Shown here: positions 8,677 through 15,779 of the stretch, in pieces | How positions within the stretch are numbered: position 1 is the stretch's first letter | Layout: every line of letters starts with the position of its first letter | Assembly: GCA_002238725.1 (NCBI GenBank) | Contig: MPMX01000044.1 | Coordinates: forward strand, 1-36,528 | Length of the DNA stretch: 36,528 nucleotides | Source: Rhodospirillaceae bacterium bin65 | Lineage (GTDB): Bacteria > Pseudomonadota > Alphaproteobacteria > Bin65 | Direction: 5' to 3' | Program-made: the position numbers and the translations under genes | Notes under the pieces: generated by a model | Told to the model about the DNA's origin: nothing | What the model saw: the letters and a program-made list of their open reading frames with translations, nothing else | The model's database searches: none

Positions 8677-9086
8677 GCCGGGCTCCCCTGCGGCGTCAGC
8701 GCGATCACAGCGGACAGCACCGTCAGCGCCGCCGCGGCGGCGACGACGAGCAGGCCGCTCATCCGCGCCGGCCCCAGCTCCAGGCCGATCCCGGCGTCCC
8801 AGAACAGGTGCCGGATGCCGTTGCACAGGTGATAATACAGGGCGAAGGCCCAGCCGATCAGCAGGACGATGCCGAGCCCGCTCGCCATGAAGCCCTGCAC
8901 AAAGGCGAAATATTCGGCGCTGGAGGCCGCAGCGGCGAGCCACCAGACCAGCAGCACTGTCCCGGCCGCCAGCGCCACCCCGGTGATCCGGTGGAGGATG
9001 GACAGCACCGATGTCCATTGCGGCTTGTAGACCTGGAGGTGGGGCGAGAGCGGCCGGTCGCGCCGGGCCGGGGGGTCGGAAGCCAT
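8673..9086 (-). CDS. sdhC: succinate dehydrogenase cytochrome b556 subunit
   Basis: SdhC, 137 residues from the ATG at 9086 (MASDPPARRDRPLSPHLQVY). It binds haem b and ubiquinone in the membrane with SdhD. Seen are the N-terminal family motif RPLSPHLQVYKPQ, the quinone-site SILHRITG, and LYYHLCNGIRHLFWD containing the haem-ligand His. Three hydrophobic segments are clear. Longer in-frame starts exist up to 9257 but read through low-complexity leader, so the family start was preferred. This is the first gene of sdhC-D-A-(ygiT)-B. Confidence 0.95.
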   Translation of the reverse strand: MASDPPARRDRPLSPHLQVYKPQWTSVLSILHRITGVALAAGTVLLVWWLAAAASSAEYFAFVQGFMASGLGIVLLIGWAFALYYHLCNGIRHLFWDAGIGLELGPARMSGLLVVAAAAALTVLSAVIALTPQGSPA

Positions 9087-9355
9087 GTGCCATCCGTGAG
9101 GGGGAAACTGTGCCCCGTTTATTGCGCCCCTGCCGGTGAGAGGCAAGGTGCAAGGCCGCGGCTTGCGGCGATATTGCGTCCCCCTCGGCAGGCTCAGGGC
9201 GGGCTCACGATACGGCGCGGCGCCTATCCCGCGCGAAGCCGCGGGGCGCCCATTCATGAAAAATGGGCTGGCGCTATCGGCGGGCGATCATTCCGTCGAG
9301 TACCTCATTCCCCAAAATTTCGAGATGCACGGCTATGCGGCACACCGGCCGATTC
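9087..9355. other. sdh leader / toxin downstream gap with a dispersed repeat and a hairpin
   Basis: About 270 bases without a gene. A copy of the CTCGGCAGGCTCAGGG dispersed core lies near 9183-9200. A hairpin with perfect 7-bp arms GCCCATT and AATGGGC lies at about 9248-9268. The hairpin sits roughly 90 bases past the stop of the minus-strand PIN toxin gene and could be part of its 3' end, though no T-run follows the stem. The sdh promoter must be here, but I cannot pick it with confidence. Confidence 0.45.
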
Positions 9356-9775
9356 CTACACGATCCATGGATCGACAGTCTTCAGTCCCGCCGCCTCGAA
9401 CGGCGCAGTGTCCCGCGTCGCCACCATCATACCGTTGGCCGCCGCTGTCGCCGCAATGTAACCGTCGGATACCGGGATCGTCTGCCCCTCGGACCGCGCC
9501 GTCGCCATCAGCTCCGCATAGGCCTGCGAGGCCGCAAGATCGAAGGCCAGCACCCGCCCGGCGAACATGGGCAGCACCTGCCCTTCCAGATCCTCATACA
9601 GCCGGTTCCGGCGGCGGCCGGCAGGCAGCGACCACACACCGAAGCGCAGCTCGGCGACGGTGATAGCGGACAGATACAACGTTTCCAGCGCTTGGGCGTC
9701 GAGCCATTCGGCAACGCGGGGCTCCGGAGCCCTGCGCAGCGGCTCCGACACCACGTTGGTGTCCACCAGGATCAT
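9356..9775 (-). CDS. PIN-domain toxin, FitB/VapC type
   Basis: A 139-residue PIN-domain ribonuclease, the toxin of a type II toxin-antitoxin pair. The four acidic residues of the metal site are visible: D5 in ILVDTNVVSE, E42 in TVAELRFG, D104 in VSDGYIAATA and D122 in ATRDTAPF. ILVDTNVVSE with a GYIAATA helix is typical of the FitB branch. Its ATG overlaps the antitoxin stop as ATGA, the standard coupled arrangement. Because all catalytic residues are kept, it is likely an active toxin held by the upstream antitoxin. The RNA target cannot be told. Confidence 0.93.
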   Translation of the reverse strand: MILVDTNVVSEPLRRAPEPRVAEWLDAQALETLYLSAITVAELRFGVWSLPAGRRRNRLYEDLEGQVLPMFAGRVLAFDLAASQAYAELMATARSEGQTIPVSDGYIAATAAANGMMVATRDTAPFEAAGLKTVDPWIV

Positions 9776-10023
9776 TCCAGATCGATCGGCCGGGCCGGAG
9801 CGGCGTCGCGTCGGGCGAAACCCGCGAATTCCTCGTCCGTCAACCCGGCGCGCCCGCCGACGGCAGTCAGCAGCGTCCCCAGCGCGGCCCGCCCTTCCGG
9901 CAGGACCGTTTCCGCCAGGATGGCGCGCACCTCGGCCTCGGTGCTGCGGCCCCGCAGGGCGGCCCGCACACGCAAGGCGCGATGCACCTCGTCGGGAAGG
10001 TTACGCACGGTCAGCATCGCCAT
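9772..10023 (-). CDS. FitA-like ribbon-helix-helix antitoxin
   Basis: An 83-residue antitoxin from the ATG at 10023, preceded by GGGA eight to nine bases upstream; an upstream in-frame TTG is less likely. The N-terminal MLTVRNLPDEVHRALRVRAA is the DNA-binding ribbon-helix-helix of the FitA family. The following STEAEVRAIL helix dimerises, and the C-terminal tail (EEFAGFARRD) should cover the toxin site. It is expected to repress its own promoter together with the toxin. The bases just upstream (10030-10075) are AT-rich with a GCATACAAT stretch, a plausible operator, though I found no clean palindrome. Confidence 0.9.
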   Translation of the reverse strand: MAMLTVRNLPDEVHRALRVRAALRGRSTEAEVRAILAETVLPEGRAALGTLLTAVGGRAGLTDEEFAGFARRDAAPARPIDLE

Positions 10024-10162
10024 AGGCAAATCCCGGTTATGATTTCAATGCATACAATGGATCGATATGAAGGCATTTCTGCAAGTTGTCAAATGAGACC
10101 GGGACTCGCGGCGGTGCCGGTTCTTCAACGCCCCGCAGCGGTCAATCGCCCGTCGAAAGCAG

Positions 10163-11212
10163 CTAGCGCGGGATCAGCGCGGTGTAGTCGAGATCGAGCA
10201 CGACGCTTTCCGGGTAGCGGCCGTCGCCGTCCTTGTCCGGGAAGCCGGTGCAGGGCGTGTCCTTCGCCGCCACCGTCCGCAGCCGGAGCGCGCCCAGTGC
10301 CGCGCTGCCCGGCAGCTCCAGCCGCTCGACGACTTCCGACCAGGCATAGATCGTATCCCCGGCGAACACCGGGTTGACATGCCGGCCGCCGTTGATCGCG
10401 GCGATCCGGAAGGCGTTGGCGAGGCCGTTGAAGCTGAGCGCGCGGGCGAGGCTGATGATGTGTCCGCCATAGACCAGCCGCAGGCCGAACCGGCCCTGCG
10501 CCTCCGTGTGCTGGTTGAAATGCACCTTCGCGGTGTTCTGGTAGAGCCGGGTCGCGGTGGCGTGCTCGGCCTCCTCGATCGTCATGCCGTCGACATGGTC
10601 GATCTTCTCGCCCGGCGCATAATCGCCCCAGCGCCAGGCTTCGCCGGCAAGCGCGTCGTCCCAGCCCTGCGCGTCGAACCCGGCCGGCGGCGCGAGTATG
10701 TCGGCCGCGACCGCTTTGGGAAGGTCGGGAATGACCGGTTCGGGCGCCGGCGCGCCGGTGTCCTTCTTGCGCACCATCACCCAGCGCGCGTAGCTTAGAA
10801 CCGTCTCGCCTTGCTGGTTCTCGCCGACGGTGCGGACATAGACGATGCCGGTCTTGCCGTTGGCGTTCTCGCGCAGGCCGATCACTTTGGAGCGGGCGCT
10901 GAGGCTGTCGCCGGGATAAACCGGCGCGCCGAAGACGCAATCGGCATAGCCCAGGTTGGCGACGGCGTTGAGCGAGATATCCGGCACCGTCTTGCCGAAA
11001 ACCGTGTGGAACACCAGCAGGTCGTCGAGCGGCGCCCGTTCCAGCCCGATGGCCTGCGCGAAGGCATCCGACGACTGCACGGCGAACCGGCTGCCGGTGA
11101 GCGCCGTGTAGAGCGCCGCGTCGCCTTCGGTCAGCGTGCGCGGCGTGGCATGCCGGATCTCCTGCCCGATGCGGAAATCCTCGAAGAAGTTGCCGGGGTT
11201 GGTCTTGGACAT
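10163..11212 (-). CDS. mch: mesaconyl-CoA hydratase (beta-methylmalyl-CoA dehydratase), MaoC/hot-dog family
   Basis: A 349-residue double hot-dog protein starting MSKTNPGNFFEDFRIGQ. The N-terminal half holds RTLTEGDAALYTALTGSRF and the C-terminal half VDGMTIEEAEHATATRLYQNTAKVHFN followed by GRFGLRLVYGGHIIS, both characteristic of the hydratase that interconverts mesaconyl-C1-CoA and beta-methylmalyl-CoA in the ethylmalonyl-CoA pathway (called Mch, Mcd or MeaC). That pathway replaces the glyoxylate shunt for acetate and C1 growth in many alphaproteobacteria. No other gene of the pathway is in the window. It is followed after 139 bases by the FitAB-type toxin-antitoxin pair on the same strand. 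Family assignment is strong; the exact substrate is by similarity recalled from the family. Confidence 0.82.
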   Translation of the reverse strand: MSKTNPGNFFEDFRIGQEIRHATPRTLTEGDAALYTALTGSRFAVQSSDAFAQAIGLERAPLDDLLVFHTVFGKTVPDISLNAVANLGYADCVFGAPVYPGDSLSARSKVIGLRENANGKTGIVYVRTVGENQQGETVLSYARWVMVRKKDTGAPAPEPVIPDLPKAVAADILAPPAGFDAQGWDDALAGEAWRWGDYAPGEKIDHVDGMTIEEAEHATATRLYQNTAKVHFNQHTEAQGRFGLRLVYGGHIISLARALSFNGLANAFRIAAINGGRHVNPVFAGDTIYAWSEVVERLELPGSAALGALRLRTVAAKDTPCTGFPDKDGDGRYPESVVLDLDYTALIPR

Positions 11213-11366
11213 GGAATTCGCATCTCGGACGGTTGCCGCGCCGGCCGGGGAGCCCGGCGGATTGCGCGGAAAGCCTTATCGCGCCTTTGGGAAACATCCG
11301 CCAGCCCCCAGCGCTATACCGGCTGCGCCGGACTGAGGCTCTGGAAGCCGCCCTGCGCCAGCGGAT

Positions 11367-11494
11367 GAGGCCCCTCGATACAGCGCTTCGCGCCTACTCG
11401 GGATGAGGGGTCTGGAAAGACGCCGCACCCCGATACCCCCCTTTCCCCCACCCTGAGTAGCCCCGGATGAAATCCGGGGCGTATCGAAGGGGCG
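11367..11494. repeat. two inverted copies of a TTCGATAC-CTACTC dispersed element with a REP-like hairpin
   Basis: One copy runs on the plus strand near 11370-11412 (CCCTCGATAC, then CTACTCGGGATGAGGGG). A second runs on the minus strand near 11447-11491 (CCTTCGATACG, then CTACTCAGGGTGGG). The second encloses a perfect hairpin, CCCCGGAT-gaa-ATCCGGGG, at 11461-11479. They lie upstream of mch. The shared arms and differing middles suggest a composite mobile or REP-type intergenic repeat rather than a gene. Confidence 0.65.
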
Positions 11495-11540
11495 GGCGTT
11501 CGGACAAATCGAAAAATTCCCCATCCTCTTACTTTTTTCC

Positions 11541-11569
11541 TTGACATTCCGATTTTTGTCTCCTATATC
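11541..11569 (+). promoter_or_regulatory. predicted sigma-70 promoter facing the repeat island
   Basis: A perfect TTGACA (11541-11546), a 17-base spacer and TATATC (11564-11569) match a housekeeping promoter on the plus strand. Short inverted arms CCGAT (11549-11553) and ATCGG (11567-11571) bracket the spacer and overlap the -10 box. No plus-strand gene follows for more than 1.2 kb (the next, argH, begins at 12784), so the transcript would run through the repeated element of 11733-12047. It may drive a non-coding RNA. Confidence 0.45.
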
Positions 11570-12150
11570 GGTCCCTGTCAACGGCCGGAATGCGCCCGGA
11601 GCGCTGCGCGGGCGTTTGTTCCGTCCGATCCCGACCGCCGATCCCCCCACCCCCGGCCCGAAGCGCTGCGCCCCGAAGCGCTGAGAAAGGGCTGTTCCCG
11701 CAGATTTTCTGCAATACGGGGCGCGCGCGCCGCCCAGGTCGGGAAAACCGGACAACCCTCTGTTTTTCCGGCCCATTCTCCGGAAATGGATAGCGGACGG
11801 CTGTGCAACGATATAAGGATTATTATCCTTTCACGCGGCTTTTTGCGTCGCAATCCGCAAGACGCTCCGGACCGCCGCTGTCCCGAAAAGCGAGGCGGCG
11901 CAAGGCTTTGCCCGCACCGCTGCCCGAAGCGCCGCGGGGCCGCGGCCGGCCGTCCCGGCAACTTTTTGCAAAAGATGGAACGGTCTGTCCAGTTGAGGGA
12001 AACGGGCCAAACGCCTGTTTTTTTGGCCCATTCGCCGGAAACGGATATTGAGCGATCCCTAAAAAATAAAGGGCAAAGACGAAAAATGGCTATCCGGCCC
12101 TGCCGGCCTGCCAGCGCCGCGCAGGTCGGGACTGCGGCGAGAAATCCGGG
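11570..12150. repeat. gene-poor island with a two-copy, about 100-bp degenerate direct repeat
   Basis: The core copies are 11733-11792 and 11988-12047. They align without gaps over 60 bases with 46 identities by my count, and weaker similarity extends upstream to about 11691 and 11949. The second copy holds a perfect hairpin, GGGCCAAA ... TTTGGCCC (12003-12028); the first has lost it. On the minus strand each copy opens with ATG and a similar peptide (MGRKNRGLSGFP, MGQKNRRLARFP). An AAGGAT-tatt-ATCCTT hairpin lies near 11815-11830 and an AT-rich patch at 12058-12080. I cannot support any gene here, but the structure is not random. Confidence 0.6.
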
Positions 12151-12768
12151 CTAGCTGCCGGGGCGGGCGATATAGAAGCGCAGGAAGGCCTTGGCCTGCG
12201 GCGAATCCCATTCGGCGGGGCCGATCAGATAGCCGACGATCCGGCCCTTGCGGTCGAGCAGGAAGGTCGCCGGCAGGCCGCTGACGCCGAGGCGCCGGGC
12301 GGTCTTCCAGCGCGAATCGAGCAGGATGGGCAGGTGCCGGTAGCCCTGCTCCTCCCAGAACGGCCCGACCGCCGCCATGCCCTTGCGGTCCAGCGAGACG
12401 GTCAGCACAGCAAATCCCGGCCCGCCCAGCGCCGCCTGCAACCGGTCCAGCGTCGGCATTTCGTGGACGCAGGGGGCACACCAGGTCGCCCAGAAATTGA
12501 CCAGCAGAACCTTGCCCTTGTAGCGCTCCAGGGTCACGGACCCGCCCTCGGCGTCCGCGAACGGGCCGATCTGCACGGCCAGCGGTTCTTTCAGGAACAC
12601 GAACGGCCGCGACGTGCCGCTGAAGGCGGGCGGTTCGGACGGTGCTTCGGCGGCGCGCTTCGGCCCCGGCGCCGCGTCGGCAGCCGGCGGCGGCGCAGCA
12701 ACGAGAAGCGCCAGCAGGCCGGCGGCCAGGATCCCGACTATCCGGTCCGTTGTCCCGTTCCGCTTCAC
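12151..12768 (-). CDS. tlpA: TlpA-family membrane-anchored thiol-disulfide oxidoreductase
   Basis: A 205-residue periplasmic thioredoxin-like reductase. The GTG start at 12768 is chosen because GGGAG precedes it by seven to eight bases and because it gives a basic N-terminus plus a hydrophobic signal anchor (residues 10-26). The active site is WCAPC (C97, C100) in NFWATWCAPCVHEMPTL, and the cis-Pro loop is GLPATFLLDRKG. TlpA proteins keep apocytochrome or copper-site cysteines reduced for respiratory-chain assembly. The gene is divergent from argH with only 15 bases between start codons, a neighbour pair found in other alphaproteobacteria. The long open frame further upstream is the antisense of argH. 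Confidence 0.88.
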   Translation of the reverse strand: MKRNGTTDRIVGILAAGLLALLVAAPPPAADAAPGPKRAAEAPSEPPAFSGTSRPFVFLKEPLAVQIGPFADAEGGSVTLERYKGKVLLVNFWATWCAPCVHEMPTLDRLQAALGGPGFAVLTVSLDRKGMAAVGPFWEEQGYRHLPILLDSRWKTARRLGVSGLPATFLLDRKGRIVGYLIGPAEWDSPQAKAFLRFYIARPGS

Positions 12769-12783
12769 GCCTAACTCCCGCTC

Positions 12784-14190
12784 ATGTCCGAATCCAAGAC
12801 CAACACGCTGTGGGGCGGCCGTTTCGCCGCCGGGCCGGATGCCCTGATGGCGGCGATCAACGCCTCGATCGGCTTCGACCGGCGCCTCTATGCCTGCGAC
12901 ATCGCCGGGTCCAGGGCCCATGCGGCGATGCTCGCCGACTGCGGCATCATATCGGAAGAAGATGCCGCGGCAATCGGGCAGGGGCTCGACACGATCCTTC
13001 AAGAGATCGAGAGCGGCGACTTCGAATTCAGCGCGGCGCTGGAAGACATCCACATGAATATCGAGGCGCGGCTCGCCGACCTGATCGGCCCCGCCGCCGG
13101 CCGGCTGCACACCGCGCGCTCGCGCAACGACCAGGTGGCGACGGATCTCCGCCTCTGGGTGCGCGACGCCATCGACGGCCTCGATGCCGACCTCAAGGAC
13201 CTGCAATCGGCGCTGCTCGACAAGGCCGAGGCCCATGCCGATACCCTCATGCCGGGCTTTACCCATCTGCAATCGGCGCAGCCTGTCACCTACGGGCACC
13301 ACATGCTGGCCTATGTCGCCATGGTCGGGCGCGACCGGGCGCGGCTCTCGGATGCGCGCACGCGGGTTAACGAATCGCCGCTCGGCGCTGCGGCGCTGGC
13401 CGGCACCTCATTTCCGGTCGACCGGGCGCAGACCGCCGCCGCGCTCGGCTTCGACCGGCCGATGGCCAACTCGCTCGACGCCGTCTCGGCGCGCGATTTC
13501 GCGCTCGAATTCCTTGCCGCCTGCGCGATCTGCGCGACCCACCTTTCGCGCCTCGCCGAGGAGATCGTCGTCTGGTCGAGCGCGCAGTTCGGTTTTGTCG
13601 GCCTGTCGGACAGCTTCTCGACCGGCAGCTCGATCATGCCGCAGAAGCGCAATCCGGACGCGGCCGAGCTGGTGCGCGCCAAGGCCGGGCGCATCGTCGG
13701 CGCGCTGACCGGCCTGGCGGTCGTCATGAAGGGCCTGCCGCTCGCCTATTCCAAGGACATGCAGGAGGACAAGGAGCCGGTGTTCGACGCCGCCGACAAC
13801 CTGGCCGTCTGCATCCGGGCGATGACCGGCATGATCGGCGAAATGACGGTAAACGAAGACAGGCTGCTGGCCGCGGCAAGCGCCGGATTCGCCACCGCGA
13901 CCGATCTCGCGGACTGGCTGGTGCGGGAGCTCGGCCTGCCGTTCCGCGACGCCCACCGGGCGACCGGCGCGCTGGTCAGGCTGGCCGAGGAGCGGGGCGT
14001 CGAACTCGCCGGCCTGACCCTGGAACAGATGCAAACCGTCGAGCCGCGGGTGACGGGGGCTGTATTCGACGTCCTGTCGGTGCAATATTCCGTCGCCAGC
14101 CGGACTTCGTTCGGCGGCACGGCGCCGGACAATGTCCGGGCGGCGGCAGTTGCCGCGCGAGCGGCGCTGGCGGCGCGCAGCGGCCGGTGA
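12784..14190 (+). CDS. argH: argininosuccinate lyase
   Basis: ArgH, 468 residues, splits argininosuccinate into arginine and fumarate, the last step of arginine synthesis. Family marks are LWGGRF at the N-terminus, [17 protein letters not shown], the catalytic-His stretch [17 protein letters not shown], and the superfamily signature [16 protein letters not shown]. The start is fixed by an in-frame TAA 15 bases upstream. No Shine-Dalgarno sequence precedes the ATG and the divergent tlpA begins 15 bases away, so the promoter must lie within tlpA and the mRNA may be leaderless or nearly so. The lipoprotein gene follows directly. Confidence 0.97.
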   Translation: MSESKTNTLWGGRFAAGPDALMAAINASIGFDRRLYACDIAGSRAHAAMLADCGIISEEDAAAIGQGLDTILQEIESGDFEFSAALEDIHMNIEARLADLIGPAAGRLHTARSRNDQVATDLRLWVRDAIDGLDADLKDLQSALLDKAEAHADTLMPGFTHLQSAQPVTYGHHMLAYVAMVGRDRARLSDARTRVNESPLGAAALAGTSFPVDRAQTAAALGFDRPMANSLDAVSARDFALEFLAACAICATHLSRLAEEIVVWSSAQFGFVGLSDSFSTGSSIMPQKRNPDAAELVRAKAGRIVGALTGLAVVMKGLPLAYSKDMQEDKEPVFDAADNLAVCIRAMTGMIGEMTVNEDRLLAAASAGFATATDLADWLVRELGLPFRDAHRATGALVRLAEERGVELAGLTLEQMQTVEPRVTGAVFDVLSVQYSVASRTSFGGTAPDNVRAAAVAARAALAARSGR

Positions 14191-14204
14191 CGGGAGACAG
14201 CCGC

Positions 14205-14381
14205 GTGGCCCGGTTTTTGAAGATCATGCTGGCGGCCGGCGCGCTCGGCCTGACCCTGGCGGCGTGCGGCAAGAAAGACGATCCGCAGGCTGCCGGCGGC
14301 GTTGACCGGTATCCGGCGGGATACCCGCACGGCGCACCCTCGGGTTCGGCAACGATATTCCGGAAACCGGGCCCCGAATAG
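14205..14381 (+). CDS. lptM: small outer-membrane lipoprotein, LptM-like
   Basis: A 58-residue lipoprotein from a GTG at 14205 with GGGAGA about eight bases upstream; a GTG at 14187, overlapping the argH stop, would add six residues. Sequence shows MARFLKIMLAAG, a hydrophobic stretch and the lipobox LAACGKKDD, then a Pro/Gly-rich tail. Short lipoproteins with this CGKK start between argH and lysA are usually assigned to LptM (YifL), which helps mature the LPS export pore LptD. The assignment rests on position and the short N-terminal motif, so the function is less certain than the lipoprotein nature. Confidence 0.75.
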   Translation: MARFLKIMLAAGALGLTLAACGKKDDPQAAGGVDRYPAGYPHGAPSGSATIFRKPGPE

Positions 14382-14461
14382 GCCAGTCCTTCAACGCCGT
14401 CTCCTTTGCGCTGCCCCGCACTACGGCTGCGCCGGGGGGCGCAAATCCCGGAATTTGCCCC

Positions 14462-15769
14462 ATGACCGTTCGATTGCCGTCGCCCGATTTCGCCTACGCC
14501 GGCGGCGCCCTGAACGCCGAAGCCCTGCCGTTGTCCGCGATCGCGGCGCAGGTCGGCACGCCGTTCTACTGCTATTCGCTGGCGGGACTCACGCGGAACT
14601 ACCGGGCGCTCGAAGCGGCGCTGGCCGGGCTGCCCGCCACGATCTGCTATGCGCTGAAAGCCAACTCCAACCAGGCCGTCATCGCGGCTTTCGCCGGGCT
14701 GGGCGCCGGCGCCGATGTCGTATCGGGCGGCGAACTGCGCCGGGCGCTCGCTGCCGGGATTCCGGCCGACCGGATCGTGTTTTCCGGCGTCGGCAAGACG
14801 CGGGACGAGATCGCCCTGGCGCTGCGCGCCGGCACCCTCCAGCTCAATGCCGAATCGGAGGCGGAGCTCGAGCTGATCTCCGCCGTCGCCGTCGAGGCCG
14901 CCGTCACCGCGCGCGTTTCCCTGCGCATCAATCCCGATGTCGACGCCCGGACCCACGACAAGATCTCGACCGGCCGCAAGCAGGACAAGTTCGGCATCCC
15001 CATCGACCGGACGCTGCCGGCCTATGCCCGGGCGGCGGCACTGCCGAATCTGGAGCCGGCCGGCCTCGCGGTGCATATCGGCTCGCAGCTGCTGAGCGTG
15101 GCGCCCTACCGGGCGGCGTTCGTGCGCCTGGCCGAACAGGTGCGCGCCCTGCGGGCGGCGGGACACGCTGTCCGCTGCCTCGATCTCGGCGGCGGCGTCG
15201 GCATCACCTACCGGGACGAAACGCCCCCGCGGTTCGAGGATTATGCTGCGGCGGTGCGCGAAACCGTAGGCGGCCTGGAATGCGACCTGATGTTCGAGCC
15301 CGGCCGCTCGATGGTCGGCAATGCCGGTATCCTGGTTGCGCAGGTGCTTTATTTGAAACAGGGCGGCATCCGGCCGATCGCGGTTGTCGACGCCGCCATG
15401 AACGATCTTGCCCGCCCGGCCATGTATGACGCCTATCACGCGATCGCGCCGGTGCATCAGCCTCAAAATGGCCAAGATTATGCGGAAATGGATGTTGTCG
15501 GGCCGATCTGCGAAAGCGGCGATACGTTCGCCGTTGCGCGCAGCCTGCCGCCCCTGGCGCCGGGCGAACTTGTGGCGTTCGGATCGGCAGGGGCGTATGG
15601 TTCGGTCATGTCGTCGGCCTATAACAGCCGCCCGCCCGCGCCCGAGGTGCTGGTATGCGGCGACCGGTTTGCCGTGGTGCGCGCGCGGCTGACGATCGAG
15701 ACGCTGATCGGGCAGGAGTCGGTGCCGGATTGGCTGGCGCCGCCGCCGGCGATCCGCGGCGGCGCCTGA
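14462..15769 (+). CDS. lysA: diaminopimelate decarboxylase
   Basis: LysA, 435 residues, decarboxylates meso-diaminopimelate to lysine with PLP. The PLP lysine lies in ICYALKANSNQAV and the glycine loop is LDLGGGVGITY. The phosphate-binding EPGRSMVGNAG and the C-terminal C-E-S-D of GPICESGDTF complete the fold III alanine-racemase-like active site. The N-terminal GTPFYCYSLAGL is typical. There is no clear Shine-Dalgarno sequence, though the family N-terminus supports the ATG. It sits 80 bases after the lipoprotein gene and ten bases before the DUF4175 gene, within one plus-strand operon from argH. Confidence 0.97.
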   Translation: MTVRLPSPDFAYAGGALNAEALPLSAIAAQVGTPFYCYSLAGLTRNYRALEAALAGLPATICYALKANSNQAVIAAFAGLGAGADVVSGGELRRALAAGIPADRIVFSGVGKTRDEIALALRAGTLQLNAESEAELELISAVAVEAAVTARVSLRINPDVDARTHDKISTGRKQDKFGIPIDRTLPAYARAAALPNLEPAGLAVHIGSQLLSVAPYRAAFVRLAEQVRALRAAGHAVRCLDLGGGVGITYRDETPPRFEDYAAAVRETVGGLECDLMFEPGRSMVGNAGILVAQVLYLKQGGIRPIAVVDAAMNDLARPAMYDAYHAIAPVHQPQNGQDYAEMDVVGPICESGDTFAVARSLPPLAPGELVAFGSAGAYGSVMSSAYNSRPPAPEVLVCGDRFAVVRARLTIETLIGQESVPDWLAPPPAIRGGA

Positions 15770-15779
15770 AGGAGAGCGT

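Noticed and set aside
11276..11776. A 166-codon minus-strand gene starting at the first repeat copy
   Set aside because: Beyond the first 40 codons it reads through REP-like repeats and low-complexity sequence, so the full frame is not a credible gene; only the repeat-borne start is of interest.
11691..12047. CRISPR array
   Set aside because: Only two diverged copies about 255 bases apart, no short regular spacers and no cas genes.
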